The position numbers and the translations under genes are program-made. Positions 5,160 to 12,809 of a stretch of 14,106 nt of DNA are shown here, piece by piece. Below the pieces are notes generated by a model, which had not been told where the DNA came from, made no database searches, and was given only the letters and a program-made list of their open reading frames with translations. The first letter of the stretch is position 1. Every line of letters starts with the position of its first letter. The stretch covers positions 1-14,106 of the forward strand of contig DAIDIS010000134.1 of assembly GCA_027451785.1 (NCBI GenBank), given 5' to 3'. This stretch comes from Acidimicrobiales bacterium (lineage in GTDB: Bacteria; Actinomycetota; Acidimicrobiia; Acidimicrobiales; JAKAVM01).

Positions 5160-8100
5160 GTGGGATCCAGCTCTGCCAGAGTGACCCAGATCGAAAGCGT
5201 TGGTTCGGGCGCGCCCTTGATACCGCCGGTACTTGGCGGCTTTCATCCCGTAGTCCGGCAATGGTTCTCTCAGCGATTCCCGGAGGGGCCTTCGGCTCCC
5301 CAGGTTGAAGGCTGGCCACGAATTGCCGCAGGCGAGAATGTCCTGATAGCGGCTCCAACCGGAACAGGCAAGACTCTGGCAGGCTTCCTCGCTGCCATCA
5401 ACGAGCTTTTTTGCAAGAAGGCGGCTGTTCCGTACCAGATGCCATTGGGGATTTCCGGGGTCCTTGGCCAAAGGGAAGTGAATGCGGATGTAATTCCGGG
5501 ATCTGAGGGAATTACTGGCACCAGCGTCATCTACGTATCACCCTTGAAGGCTTTGGCGGTTGACGTTCATCACAACCTGCTTCAGCCGCTTGAGCAGATA
5601 CGCGATGTTGCGCTGGCAATGGATCTGGAAGTTCCGCCAATCGCTTGCGCAGTCCGCACCGGTGACACCACAGCCTCGCAGAGGGCGGCCATGACCAAGA
5701 AGCCACCCGACATATTGGTCACAACTCCTGAGAGTCTTTATCTACTACTGACCTCGGCCAAGAGCCGAGAGAACCTTCGGCGGGTCAGGACGGTAATAGT
5801 CGACGAGGTCCATGCGCTGACCAGGGACAAGAGGGGTTCGCACTTGGCGCTGTCTCTTGAGCGCTTGGACGCCATTCAAACGGATGGTCCGGTGCAACGG
5901 GTTGGGTTGTCGGCTACGCAGAGGCCGATCGAGGCAACCGCCAGGCTGCTTTGTGGTCAAGAGAGCGGAAAGGCTCGCCCAGTCTCCATCGCCGACTGTG
6001 GGCATTCTCGAGACCTAGAGATTTCAATCGGCCTACCTTCCGAGGAGCTGTCCTCCGTAGCGTCCACTGAGCAGTTCAACGAGGTAGCCGATCAGATTGC
6101 CGGTTTGGTGGCGGATCACAGGACGACTTTGGTCTTCGTGAATACCAGGAGGATGTCCGAGCGCCTGGCCCATATGCTCGCGGAGAGAATCGGCGAAGAT
6201 GCAGTAGGCGCTCATCACGGCTCATTATCCAAAGGCCGCCGTTTCTATGTTGAGTCCAGGCTGCGTGAAGGCTCCCTGAAGGCACTTGTCGCTACAGCAT
6301 CTTTGGAGCTGGGGATTGACGTCGGTCCCGTGGAACTTGTTTGCCAGATGGGCTCACCCGGCTCTATCGCAGCTTTTCTACAGAGGTTGGGTCGGTCCAA
6401 TCACTCCAAGCACGGAAAGCCAAAGGGGGTTATTTTCCCCCTGACCAGAGACGAGCTGGTGGAATGTGCAGCACTCGTGCGGGCAATCAAGACTGGGGAT
6501 CTGGATATTTCGTTTGAGCTGCCTATAGCTCTTGACGTACTCGCTCAGCAGGTAATCGCCGAAGTCGCTGCCGAGGAATGGGGTGAGGATGAGCTTTGGG
6601 AAGCCTTCCGCCAGGCAGGACCCTATAGAGACCTTTCCCGCAGCGACTTTGAAGAAGTCCTCGGGATCGTATCTGACGGTGTAGCTACGGGGTTTGGCCG
6701 AAAAGGTGCATACGTGCACCGGGACCGAGTCAACGGTCGGCTCCGGGCGAGGAAGGGAGCGCGCCTTGCCGCTCTTACCAGTGGCGGTGCCATCCCCGAG
6801 ACCGGCGACTATAGGGTAATCCTGGAGCCGGAAGGCGTTCAGGTGGGGACCGTCCACGAGGATTTTGCCATTGAGTCGATGGTCGGCGACGTCTTTCTGT
6901 TGGGTACTCACTCGTGGCGTGTCCGCAAGGTCGAGTCCGGTGTGGTCCGAGTCAGTGACGCAGGAAACGTCCAGCCGACGGTACCCTTCTGGCTAGGTGA
7001 GGGACTGGCTAGAACCAGGGAGCTTTCGGAGGCGGTCTCTGAGCTTCGGAGACTGGTCGCCCAATGGCCCGAGACCGGCGAGCGGGATCTTATGGAGGAG
7101 GTTTCGAAGCAATACGGGTTGAGCGAAAGAGGTGCCGCTCAGATCGTTTCCTACCTCAAGGCCGGCACGACACAGTTGGGTGTCACTCCAACTACCACCA
7201 GCCTGGTGGTCGAGCGATTCTTCGACGAGTCGGGCGGGGCCCAGCTCGTTGTTCACTCACCATTCGGGGCAAGGCTGAATAGAGCACTTGGTCTGTCCCT
7301 GAGGAAGAGGTTTTGTGCGACCTTCGACTTCGAGCTTCAGGCGGCGGCGAGCGACGACGCGGTACTGCTTTCTCTTGGGGCTCACCACAGTTTCCCGCTG
7401 GATGACGTCATGAAACTGGTTAAGGGATCGACTGTCCCGAAGGTCCTGTCGCAGGCCGTTCTCGCCTCGCCTATGTTCGCGAGCCGGTGGAGGTGGAACC
7501 TCAACCGTTCGCTGACGGTTCTTCGCTTCCGAGGAGGGAAGCGATCGCCGATCGCCTTACAGCGAATGGAGACCGACGATGTTATGGCAGCGGTCTTCCC
7601 GGCTCTTGCTGCCTGCCAGGAGAACATGGGAGCGGGCCCTGTCGAGATTCCCGACCATGTCTGGGTGAAACAGACCATGGACGACTGTCTGCACGAGGCG
7701 ATGGACCTTGACGGGCTGGTGGAGCTCTTGGACGCCGTGGCAAACGGGAAAGTGTCGGTAACCTGTGTCGACTCGTACGAACCTTCGGTGTTCGCACACG
7801 AAATCGTCTCGGCCAGACCATACACCTTCTTGGACGATGCCCCCTTGGAGGAAAGGCGGTCTCGCGCGGTACCCATACCCCGGAGCCTTCCGATTGAGGA
7901 GCGCAACCTGGCTTCTTTGGATCCAGCGACCATCTCCACTGTTGCCTCCCAGGTGCGGGCAGAGATACGCGACGCCGACGAGCTACATGACTATTTGATG
8001 CGGTGGATTGCCTTCGACTCTGAAGATTGCTGGGATACTTTCACATCCTCTAAGTCACTGGCCGAGTTGCGATCTTTTTTTGAGAATCTTGAGTCAAGCG

Positions 8101-9611
8101 GCAGGGCAAAGCAACTGGAATCAGCGGACGGCAAACGAAGGTTCTGGGCCGCGACCGAGACGCTTGGGCAGGCCGAATCATTGTTGTATGAAGATGGTGA
8201 CCCGAGCTTGGAATTGTTGGCGGCTCAAGTTTGGGAGCTGATGGAGTGCAGCGGGCCACTGGCAGAGGATCGGTTGGCGCTCTTCGTGGGGCAACCCGTT
8301 TATCGGTTGAGGTCGGCGTTGGCCCTAGCGGAATCCAGAGGATCGATGATCAGGGTTCCGGCTTTGAGCTCGACAGAGTTGACCTGGGCATCGAGGCGAG
8401 TGCTCACCAGAATCCATGCGCTCTCCCGCCAGGGTGCCAAGAGTGCAGTGCAGACGGTGGGTATTGAGGACTTCTATGCCTTCCTCATGGATTGGCAGCG
8501 TGTGAGCTCCGGTGGCTTTGTAGGCGATTCCATCGAAGTTGCAGCGGGACCGGCGGGCCTATTGACGGTCATCGCCCAGCTCCAGGGCTTTGAGGCAGCG
8601 GCAGGCGCATGGGAGAGCTCGCTTTTCCCACAGAGAGTTGAAGGGTATAGAAGCGAATGGCTGGACGAATTGTGTCGGAGTGGAAGGGTGGTCTGGGGTC
8701 GCCTATCTCCGCCGAGCTCCGGTCAGGACTCGCCCCGGAGGGGTGCCGCAACCCCGTCAAAGTCAACGCCGATCACTTTCATGTTGAGAGACGACTTCCC
8801 TTGGCTGGTGGGGGCGGTTCGGCAAGGAAGAGAGCCTCAGCCTCCGGATAGAGGTTCGGGCCTTGACGTCTACGGGGCCTTGTTGAGCCACGGTGCATTA
8901 TTTAGGAGCGAGATTGCGTCAATCACAAAGAGGCTCCCAGCCGAGGTTGACGAGGGGATATGGGAGCTGGTGTCCAGGGGATTGGCCACCTGCGACGGCT
9001 TCGGAGGCGCAAGGTCGATGATCGCTCCCAGGAGTAGGTGGGATAGAAGAATGAACCAACAGCGGAAAAGGGGTCGGGCATCGCTGCGAGGGTTAAGTAA
9101 TCTTGCGTCCGAGGAAGGCAGATGGAGCCTGCTTGCCTTCTCGGCGCTCGAGATGGCAGGAGACGACCTCGCGGAAGCGGTCGCAGAGCAACTACTCGAC
9201 AGATGGGGAATTGTGGCTTGGGAGTTGGCGGAGAGAGAGTCGTTCTCGGTGCCTTTTCGGGAGCTGCTCTGGGCGCTTAGGAGGATGGAGGCTCGCGGCC
9301 AAGTCCTGGGGGGGCGCTTCGTTTCAGGTCTCTCTGGGGAGCAATACGCCCTACCCGAGGCTGTGAGCATGCTGACCGAGCGTGTAGCAAAGACACTAAA
9401 CCGACCTATTCGAGGTAATCCGGTGATTGCGACTGGGCGAAACGTACTCATTTCCGCTTGCGACCCGTTGAACTTGACTGGGCAAATCCTGGGAACCGAT
9501 CGAGTGGCCGCGTTCCAGACGAACTTCATTCGTGTGGCGGATGGGAAAGTCCTGGGCGAACCAGGGCACAAACTTGATAATCAGGCACTCAACTTTTATA
9601 ATAAAGCATGA
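5160..9611 (+). CDS. lhr: Lhr, large ATP-dependent superfamily 2 helicase
   Basis: Lhr is a 3'-to-5' DNA translocase and helicase with a role in DNA repair; mycobacterial Lhr is induced by DNA damage. At 1483 residues this is full length for the actinobacterial form (about 1500). Motifs appear in order: FHPVVRQWF with Q-type PQVEGWP (28-53), Walker A APTGTGKT (65-72), SPLKALAVD (127-135), TTPESL (188-193), DEVH (215-218), SAT (251-253), the family mark HHGSLSKGRR (352-361), TASLELGID (379-387) and QRLGRSNH (408-415). A winged-helix and beta-barrel core follows to about 860, then the long C-terminal region with DPLNLTG near the end. A stretch of about 30 residues between motifs I and Ia (84-115) looks like an insert. 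The GTG at 5160 is the earliest start; a GTG at 5181 is also possible. The end overlaps clpB by 4 bp, and its last codons contain the clpB promoter. Confidence 0.96.
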   Translation: MGSSSARVTQIESVGSGAPLIPPVLGGFHPVVRQWFSQRFPEGPSAPQVEGWPRIAAGENVLIAAPTGTGKTLAGFLAAINELFCKKAAVPYQMPLGISGVLGQREVNADVIPGSEGITGTSVIYVSPLKALAVDVHHNLLQPLEQIRDVALAMDLEVPPIACAVRTGDTTASQRAAMTKKPPDILVTTPESLYLLLTSAKSRENLRRVRTVIVDEVHALTRDKRGSHLALSLERLDAIQTDGPVQRVGLSATQRPIEATARLLCGQESGKARPVSIADCGHSRDLEISIGLPSEELSSVASTEQFNEVADQIAGLVADHRTTLVFVNTRRMSERLAHMLAERIGEDAVGAHHGSLSKGRRFYVESRLREGSLKALVATASLELGIDVGPVELVCQMGSPGSIAAFLQRLGRSNHSKHGKPKGVIFPLTRDELVECAALVRAIKTGDLDISFELPIALDVLAQQVIAEVAAEEWGEDELWEAFRQAGPYRDLSRSDFEEVLGIVSDGVATGFGRKGAYVHRDRVNGRLRARKGARLAALTSGGAIPETGDYRVILEPEGVQVGTVHEDFAIESMVGDVFLLGTHSWRVRKVESGVVRVSDAGNVQPTVPFWLGEGLARTRELSEAVSELRRLVAQWPETGERDLMEEVSKQYGLSERGAAQIVSYLKAGTTQLGVTPTTTSLVVERFFDESGGAQLVVHSPFGARLNRALGLSLRKRFCATFDFELQAAASDDAVLLSLGAHHSFPLDDVMKLVKGSTVPKVLSQAVLASPMFASRWRWNLNRSLTVLRFRGGKRSPIALQRMETDDVMAAVFPALAACQENMGAGPVEIPDHVWVKQTMDDCLHEAMDLDGLVELLDAVANGKVSVTCVDSYEPSVFAHEIVSARPYTFLDDAPLEERRSRAVPIPRSLPIEERNLASLDPATISTVASQVRAEIRDADELHDYLMRWIAFDSEDCWDTFTSSKSLAELRSFFENLESSGRAKQLESADGKRRFWAATETLGQAESLLYEDGDPSLELLAAQVWELMECSGPLAEDRLALFVGQPVYRLRSALALAESRGSMIRVPALSSTELTWASRRVLTRIHALSRQGAKSAVQTVGIEDFYAFLMDWQRVSSGGFVGDSIEVAAGPAGLLTVIAQLQGFEAAAGAWESSLFPQRVEGYRSEWLDELCRSGRVVWGRLSPPSSGQDSPRRGAATPSKSTPITFMLRDDFPWLVGAVRQGREPQPPDRGSGLDVYGALLSHGALFRSEIASITKRLPAEVDEGIWELVSRGLATCDGFGGARSMIAPRSRWDRRMNQQRKRGRASLRGLSNLASEEGRWSLLAFSALEMAGDDLAEAVAEQLLDRWGIVAWELAERESFSVPFRELLWALRRMEARGQVLGGRFVSGLSGEQYALPEAVSMLTERVAKTLNRPIRGNPVIATGRNVLISACDPLNLTGQILGTDRVAAFQTNFIRVADGKVLGEPGHKLDNQALNFYNKA
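9573..9593. promoter_or_regulatory. HAIR-like HspR operator before clpB
   Basis: CTTGATA, 7 bases, ACTCAAC. The HspR box known from Streptomyces and mycobacteria is CTTGAGT-N7-ACTCAAG. Here 11 of 14 positions agree, with the exact spacing, and the left half covers the -35 box of the clpB promoter, where a bound repressor would block polymerase. clpB is an established member of HspR regulons. The site lies inside the last codons of lhr. Confidence 0.6.
9574..9602 (+). promoter_or_regulatory. Near-consensus clpB promoter inside the end of lhr
   Basis: TTGATA (9574-9579), a 17-bp spacer and TATAAT (9597-9602). This is five of six plus six of six matches at ideal spacing, the best promoter in the window. 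Transcription would begin about 6 or 7 bases after the -10 box, at 9608-9609, which is the clpB ATG itself. The message would thus be leaderless. Confidence 0.7.
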
Positions 9612-12133
9612 CTTATTCCATGGACCCAAAGGGATGGACTCTCAAGACTCAAGAGGCGTTTCAGACGGCCCTGAACAACGCATCTTCGGCAGCCAACCCC
9701 GAGGTCACGCCGGATCATCTGATACTGGCGTTTCTCTCACAGGAAGAAGGCATAGTCGGGCCTTGGTTGGAGAAGGTTGGCATTCGCGCAGACGATGTCC
9801 GGAAGAAATCCGAGGATGCCGTTGATCGCCTTCCCAAGGCCCATGGCACCCAGACCTCCATATCCAAGGAGCTGAAGGAGGCATTCGAGACAGCAGACAA
9901 AGCGCGAGTTGAGCTGCACGACGACTACATCTCGACCGAACACCTCCTCCTTGCATTGTCCGACCGTATTGGTGTTAGGCGGGATCAGCTTTTGAGCGCT
10001 CTCAGGGACGTTCGGGGCGCCCATCGAGTCGACTCACCGAATGCTGAGAGCAACTACAAGGCATTAGAGAAGTATGGCTACGATCTCACTGCCCAGGCTG
10101 CTGCGGGAAAGCTCGACCCGGTGATCGGGCGAGACGATGAAGTTCGTCGAGTGATACAGGTGTTGTCCAGAAGGACCAAGAACAACCCGGTGTTGATCGG
10201 CGAGCCGGGGGTCGGCAAGACAGCAATAGTGGAAGGCCTTGCCTCTCGGATCGTGGAAGGTGACGTTCCCGAAGGGCTGAAAGGCAAGCGGCTCATCGGG
10301 TTGGACATCGCCTCCATGGTCGCGGGTTCCAAGTTCCGTGGAGAGTTCGAAGAGAGGCTCAAGTCGGTACTAAAGGAAATCACCGAATCCAATGGCGAGG
10401 TGATTACGTTCATCGACGAGTTGCACACCATCGTTGGAGCAGGTTCCGCAGAGGGTTCAATGGACGCGGGCAACATGATCAAGCCGCTTCTCGCGCGAGG
10501 TGAGCTCCATATGATCGGTGCCACAACTCTCGACGAGTACCGCAAGTATGTCGAAGCCGATCCCGCGCTGGAGCGGAGGTTCCAGCCCATCTATGTGGAC
10601 CAGCCAAGCGTCGAAGACACGATCGCAATACTTCGCGGCCTCAAGGAGCGGTACGAGATTCACCATGGAGTTCGGATACAGGACTCCGCCTTGGTTGCAG
10701 CCGCAGTTCTATCCGATCGTTACCTAACCGGCAGGTTCCTGCCGGACAAGGCGATCGACCTCATCGACGAAGCAGGAAGCAGATTGCGGATCGAGATCGA
10801 TTCGATGCCGACCGAGATCGACGTCGTTCAGCGCCGCATCCGGCAACTGGAGATCGAAAAGGTCGCCCTCTCCAAGGAGGACGACCCGGTTTCGATGGAG
10901 AGACTTGATTCCATTAACCGCGAAATCTCGGATCTTTCAGAGCAGCTCAATTCGATGATGGCGCATTGGCAAAGCGAGAAGGAAGTGATCGACAGAATCC
11001 GCTCGGCCAAAGAGGAGTTGGAGAGCGCAAAAGTCTCCCTGGAGAGATTCGAGCGAGAGGGCCAATTGGATAAGGCTTCCGAGATCCGATACGGCGTAGT
11101 TCCTGATATGGAAAAGAGGATCTCAGCCCTTACCGACGAGCTTGCCGACCTACAGACGAGCAACAAAATGCTGAAGGAAGAGGTCGACGAAGAGGATATT
11201 GCCGAGGTCGTGGCCCGATGGACCGGCGTTCCGGTGTCGAGGCTGATGGAGGGCGAAGTCGCAAAACTCTTGAAGATGGAGGAGGTCCTTCACGAGCGCG
11301 TTGTCGGCCAGGACGAGGCCGTCCATGCCGTGTCGAATGCCATCAGGCGATCGCGCTCGGGATTGTCCGACCCGAACAGGCCGATCGGAAGTTTTCTGTT
11401 TCTCGGGCCGACTGGTGTTGGGAAAACGGAACTTGCGAGGGCCCTTGCCGATTTTCTTTTTGATGACGAGAAGGCGATGGTCCGGATCGACATGAGCGAA
11501 TACCAGGACAAGTTCACGGTATCGCGCCTCACCGGTGCTCCCCCTGGGTATGTCGGCTACGAGGAAGGGGGACAGCTCACCGAAGCCGTGAGGAGAAGGC
11601 CCTATTCCGTGGTGCTCTTCGACGAAGTGGAAAAGGCGCACCCGGATGTGTTCAACGTGTTCCTTCAGCTTCTGGACGACGGGCGCCTAACCGACAGCCA
11701 GGGACGGACGGTCGACTTCTCCAACGTCGTGTTGGTAATGACTTCAAACCTACAAGGAGAGCCGCTCAGCTTCTTCAAGCCTGAATTCGTAAACCGCATT
11801 GATGAGGTAATCAGATTCAGGTCGCTCGACGAGTCCGACATCGAGCGGATCGTAGAGGTCCAGCTCAGGCATTTGGAGGCGCGTCTTGCAGAAAAGCGCG
11901 TCGGAGTTACCGTGACGCCTTCAGCTAAAGCGGAGCTGGCCCGACTGGGTTACGACCCGGTGTTCGGTGCCCGTCCTCTCAAGCGAGTTATCCAACGAGA
12001 GATTTCCGATCGATTGGCCATCCAGCTCTTGGACGGAGAGATCCGGGAGGGATCGACCGTGGTGGCCGACTTCGTTGATGGAGAGTTTCGGATAGGAGAA
12101 GGGTCAAACCCGCCGACACCGATTTCGAGCTGA
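9608..12133 (+). CDS. clpB: ClpB (Hsp100) protein disaggregase
   Basis: ClpB is a cytosolic hexameric AAA+ chaperone that pulls proteins out of aggregates together with DnaK. In 841 residues the full architecture is present: N-domain (about 7-145), first AAA+ module with Walker A GEPGVGKT (198-205), pore loop SKFRGEFEER (241-250), Walker B FIDE (268-271) and ERRF (322-325). The coiled-coil middle domain (about 398-525) marks ClpB and not ClpA or ClpC. The second module has Walker A GPTGVGKT (600-607), pore loop GYVG (647-650), Walker B LFDE (670-673), TSNL (712-715) and sensor-2 GARPL (787-791). There is no ClpP-docking IGF-type loop. Between TSNL and FKPEF only seven residues remain, shorter than I remember for mycobacterial ClpB. 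The ATG at 9608 overlaps the lhr stop as ATGA and lacks a Shine-Dalgarno sequence, consistent with the leaderless promoter. An in-frame ATG at 9620 is a less likely start. Confidence 0.97.
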   Translation: MTYSMDPKGWTLKTQEAFQTALNNASSAANPEVTPDHLILAFLSQEEGIVGPWLEKVGIRADDVRKKSEDAVDRLPKAHGTQTSISKELKEAFETADKARVELHDDYISTEHLLLALSDRIGVRRDQLLSALRDVRGAHRVDSPNAESNYKALEKYGYDLTAQAAAGKLDPVIGRDDEVRRVIQVLSRRTKNNPVLIGEPGVGKTAIVEGLASRIVEGDVPEGLKGKRLIGLDIASMVAGSKFRGEFEERLKSVLKEITESNGEVITFIDELHTIVGAGSAEGSMDAGNMIKPLLARGELHMIGATTLDEYRKYVEADPALERRFQPIYVDQPSVEDTIAILRGLKERYEIHHGVRIQDSALVAAAVLSDRYLTGRFLPDKAIDLIDEAGSRLRIEIDSMPTEIDVVQRRIRQLEIEKVALSKEDDPVSMERLDSINREISDLSEQLNSMMAHWQSEKEVIDRIRSAKEELESAKVSLERFEREGQLDKASEIRYGVVPDMEKRISALTDELADLQTSNKMLKEEVDEEDIAEVVARWTGVPVSRLMEGEVAKLLKMEEVLHERVVGQDEAVHAVSNAIRRSRSGLSDPNRPIGSFLFLGPTGVGKTELARALADFLFDDEKAMVRIDMSEYQDKFTVSRLTGAPPGYVGYEEGGQLTEAVRRRPYSVVLFDEVEKAHPDVFNVFLQLLDDGRLTDSQGRTVDFSNVVLVMTSNLQGEPLSFFKPEFVNRIDEVIRFRSLDESDIERIVEVQLRHLEARLAEKRVGVTVTPSAKAELARLGYDPVFGARPLKRVIQREISDRLAIQLLDGEIREGSTVVADFVDGEFRIGEGSNPPTPISS

Positions 12134-12179
12134 CGATTGTTGCCTACCGACCTTATGGGCGCAGCAGATCAAGGGATCC

Positions 12180-12770
12180 CTACTTGCCGACCTTGGAGAA
12201 GGTCGGCAAGGTGGCGTTCGGGGATATGACGAGATTTATCCACATACCTTCATCTTCGTGGCCCGGTATGACGCAAGCTAAGCGATAATTTCCCGCCCTG
12301 GAGGCAGTGAAGGTGAACGTCGCCGATGTGTTCGGCTGTAGACCTGCCGTCGGATCAGTGTTCGAAACGGCATTGAACTGGATCCTGCCTCCCAGGGGAG
12401 AGGAGGTGTCGGTGTTGACGATTGCGCAATTGTGATGGAGGATGCCGATGTTCTTGCACTCGACGGTGACCTGCCATCCTAAGGGCAATGTAATCGTTGC
12501 GTCGCCGCCAAAGTAGCCATTGAAATCGAATCCGTTGTTGGCCTGCGATGGACCCCCAACGGCATCAATTACGACCGACTTTGCTGGAGGGTCAACCGAC
12601 GAGATGAGCGGTGCTGTAGGTGAGGTTGCGAGGCTATGTGAGTTGTCCGGGTTACAGGACGACAGAGCGAGAACCGACAGCGCTGCAATTCCAAAAGATG
12701 CGATGCGAGCCTTTGCTGTCGAACGGGTGTGCGGCATGGCTATCAGGCTAGTCCTTCGGGCTTTTGGCAT
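12180..12770 (-). CDS. Sulfocyanin-like (SoxE family) blue copper lipoprotein
   Basis: Sulfocyanins are small type-1 copper electron carriers on the outer face of the membrane, known from Sulfolobus respiratory complexes and proposed to carry electrons in acidophilic iron oxidisers. Numbered from the ATG at 12770 (196 aa), the protein has the sulfocyanin mark FDFNG (81-85), a beta-strand LPLGWQVTVECKN (95-107) and HHNCAI (112-117) with the first copper His. ACVIPGHEDEGMW (165-177) supplies Cys166, His171 and Met176, so the type-1 ligand set is complete. The signal sequence ends in the lipobox LSSC (Cys39), so it is likely lipid-anchored. The ATG at 12737 would give a more usual 28-residue signal; neither start has a good ribosome-binding site. 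It begins 39 bp after the helicase-nuclease stop with no promoter visible between, so the two are probably co-transcribed. It could also be another small cupredoxin. Confidence 0.82.
   Translation of the reverse strand: MPKARRTSLIAMPHTRSTAKARIASFGIAALSVLALSSCNPDNSHSLATSPTAPLISSVDPPAKSVVIDAVGGPSQANNGFDFNGYFGGDATITLPLGWQVTVECKNIGILHHNCAIVNTDTSSPLGGRIQFNAVSNTDPTAGLQPNTSATFTFTASRAGNYRLACVIPGHEDEGMWINLVISPNATLPTFSKVGK
12183..12210. terminator. Bidirectional hairpin between clpB and the sulfocyanin gene
   Basis: CTTGCCGACCTT (12183-12194) and AAGGTCGGCAAG (12199-12210) form a perfect 12-bp stem with the loop GGAG. It stands 49 bases past the clpB stop and contains the last codons of the convergent gene, directly beside its TAG. 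No long T-tract follows on either strand, but stem strength and position suit shared termination of the two convergent units. Confidence 0.6.
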
Positions 12771-12809
12771 TTTCGCGGAGGTGGCTCGCGGGGCTGTCCG
12801 GCTTGAGCA

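Noticed and set aside
7382..7939. A 185-codon open frame antisense to lhr
   Set aside because: Shadow of lhr; no start signal and no recognisable motif.
8088..8098. CTTGAGTCAAG palindrome, resembling a HAIR half-site
   Set aside because: It lacks the 7-base spacing of a HAIR element and lies deep in lhr without a promoter beside it.
8870..9571. A 233-codon open frame antisense to lhr
   Set aside because: lhr is certain in this region. The antisense frame has Ser/Pro/Arg-rich content typical of a shadow of a G+C-rich gene.
9638..9653. Tandem CTCAAG units just inside clpB, one a perfect HAIR half (ACTCAAG)
   Set aside because: No opposing half-site at the right distance. The codons encode TLKTQE, which is normal ClpB N-domain sequence.
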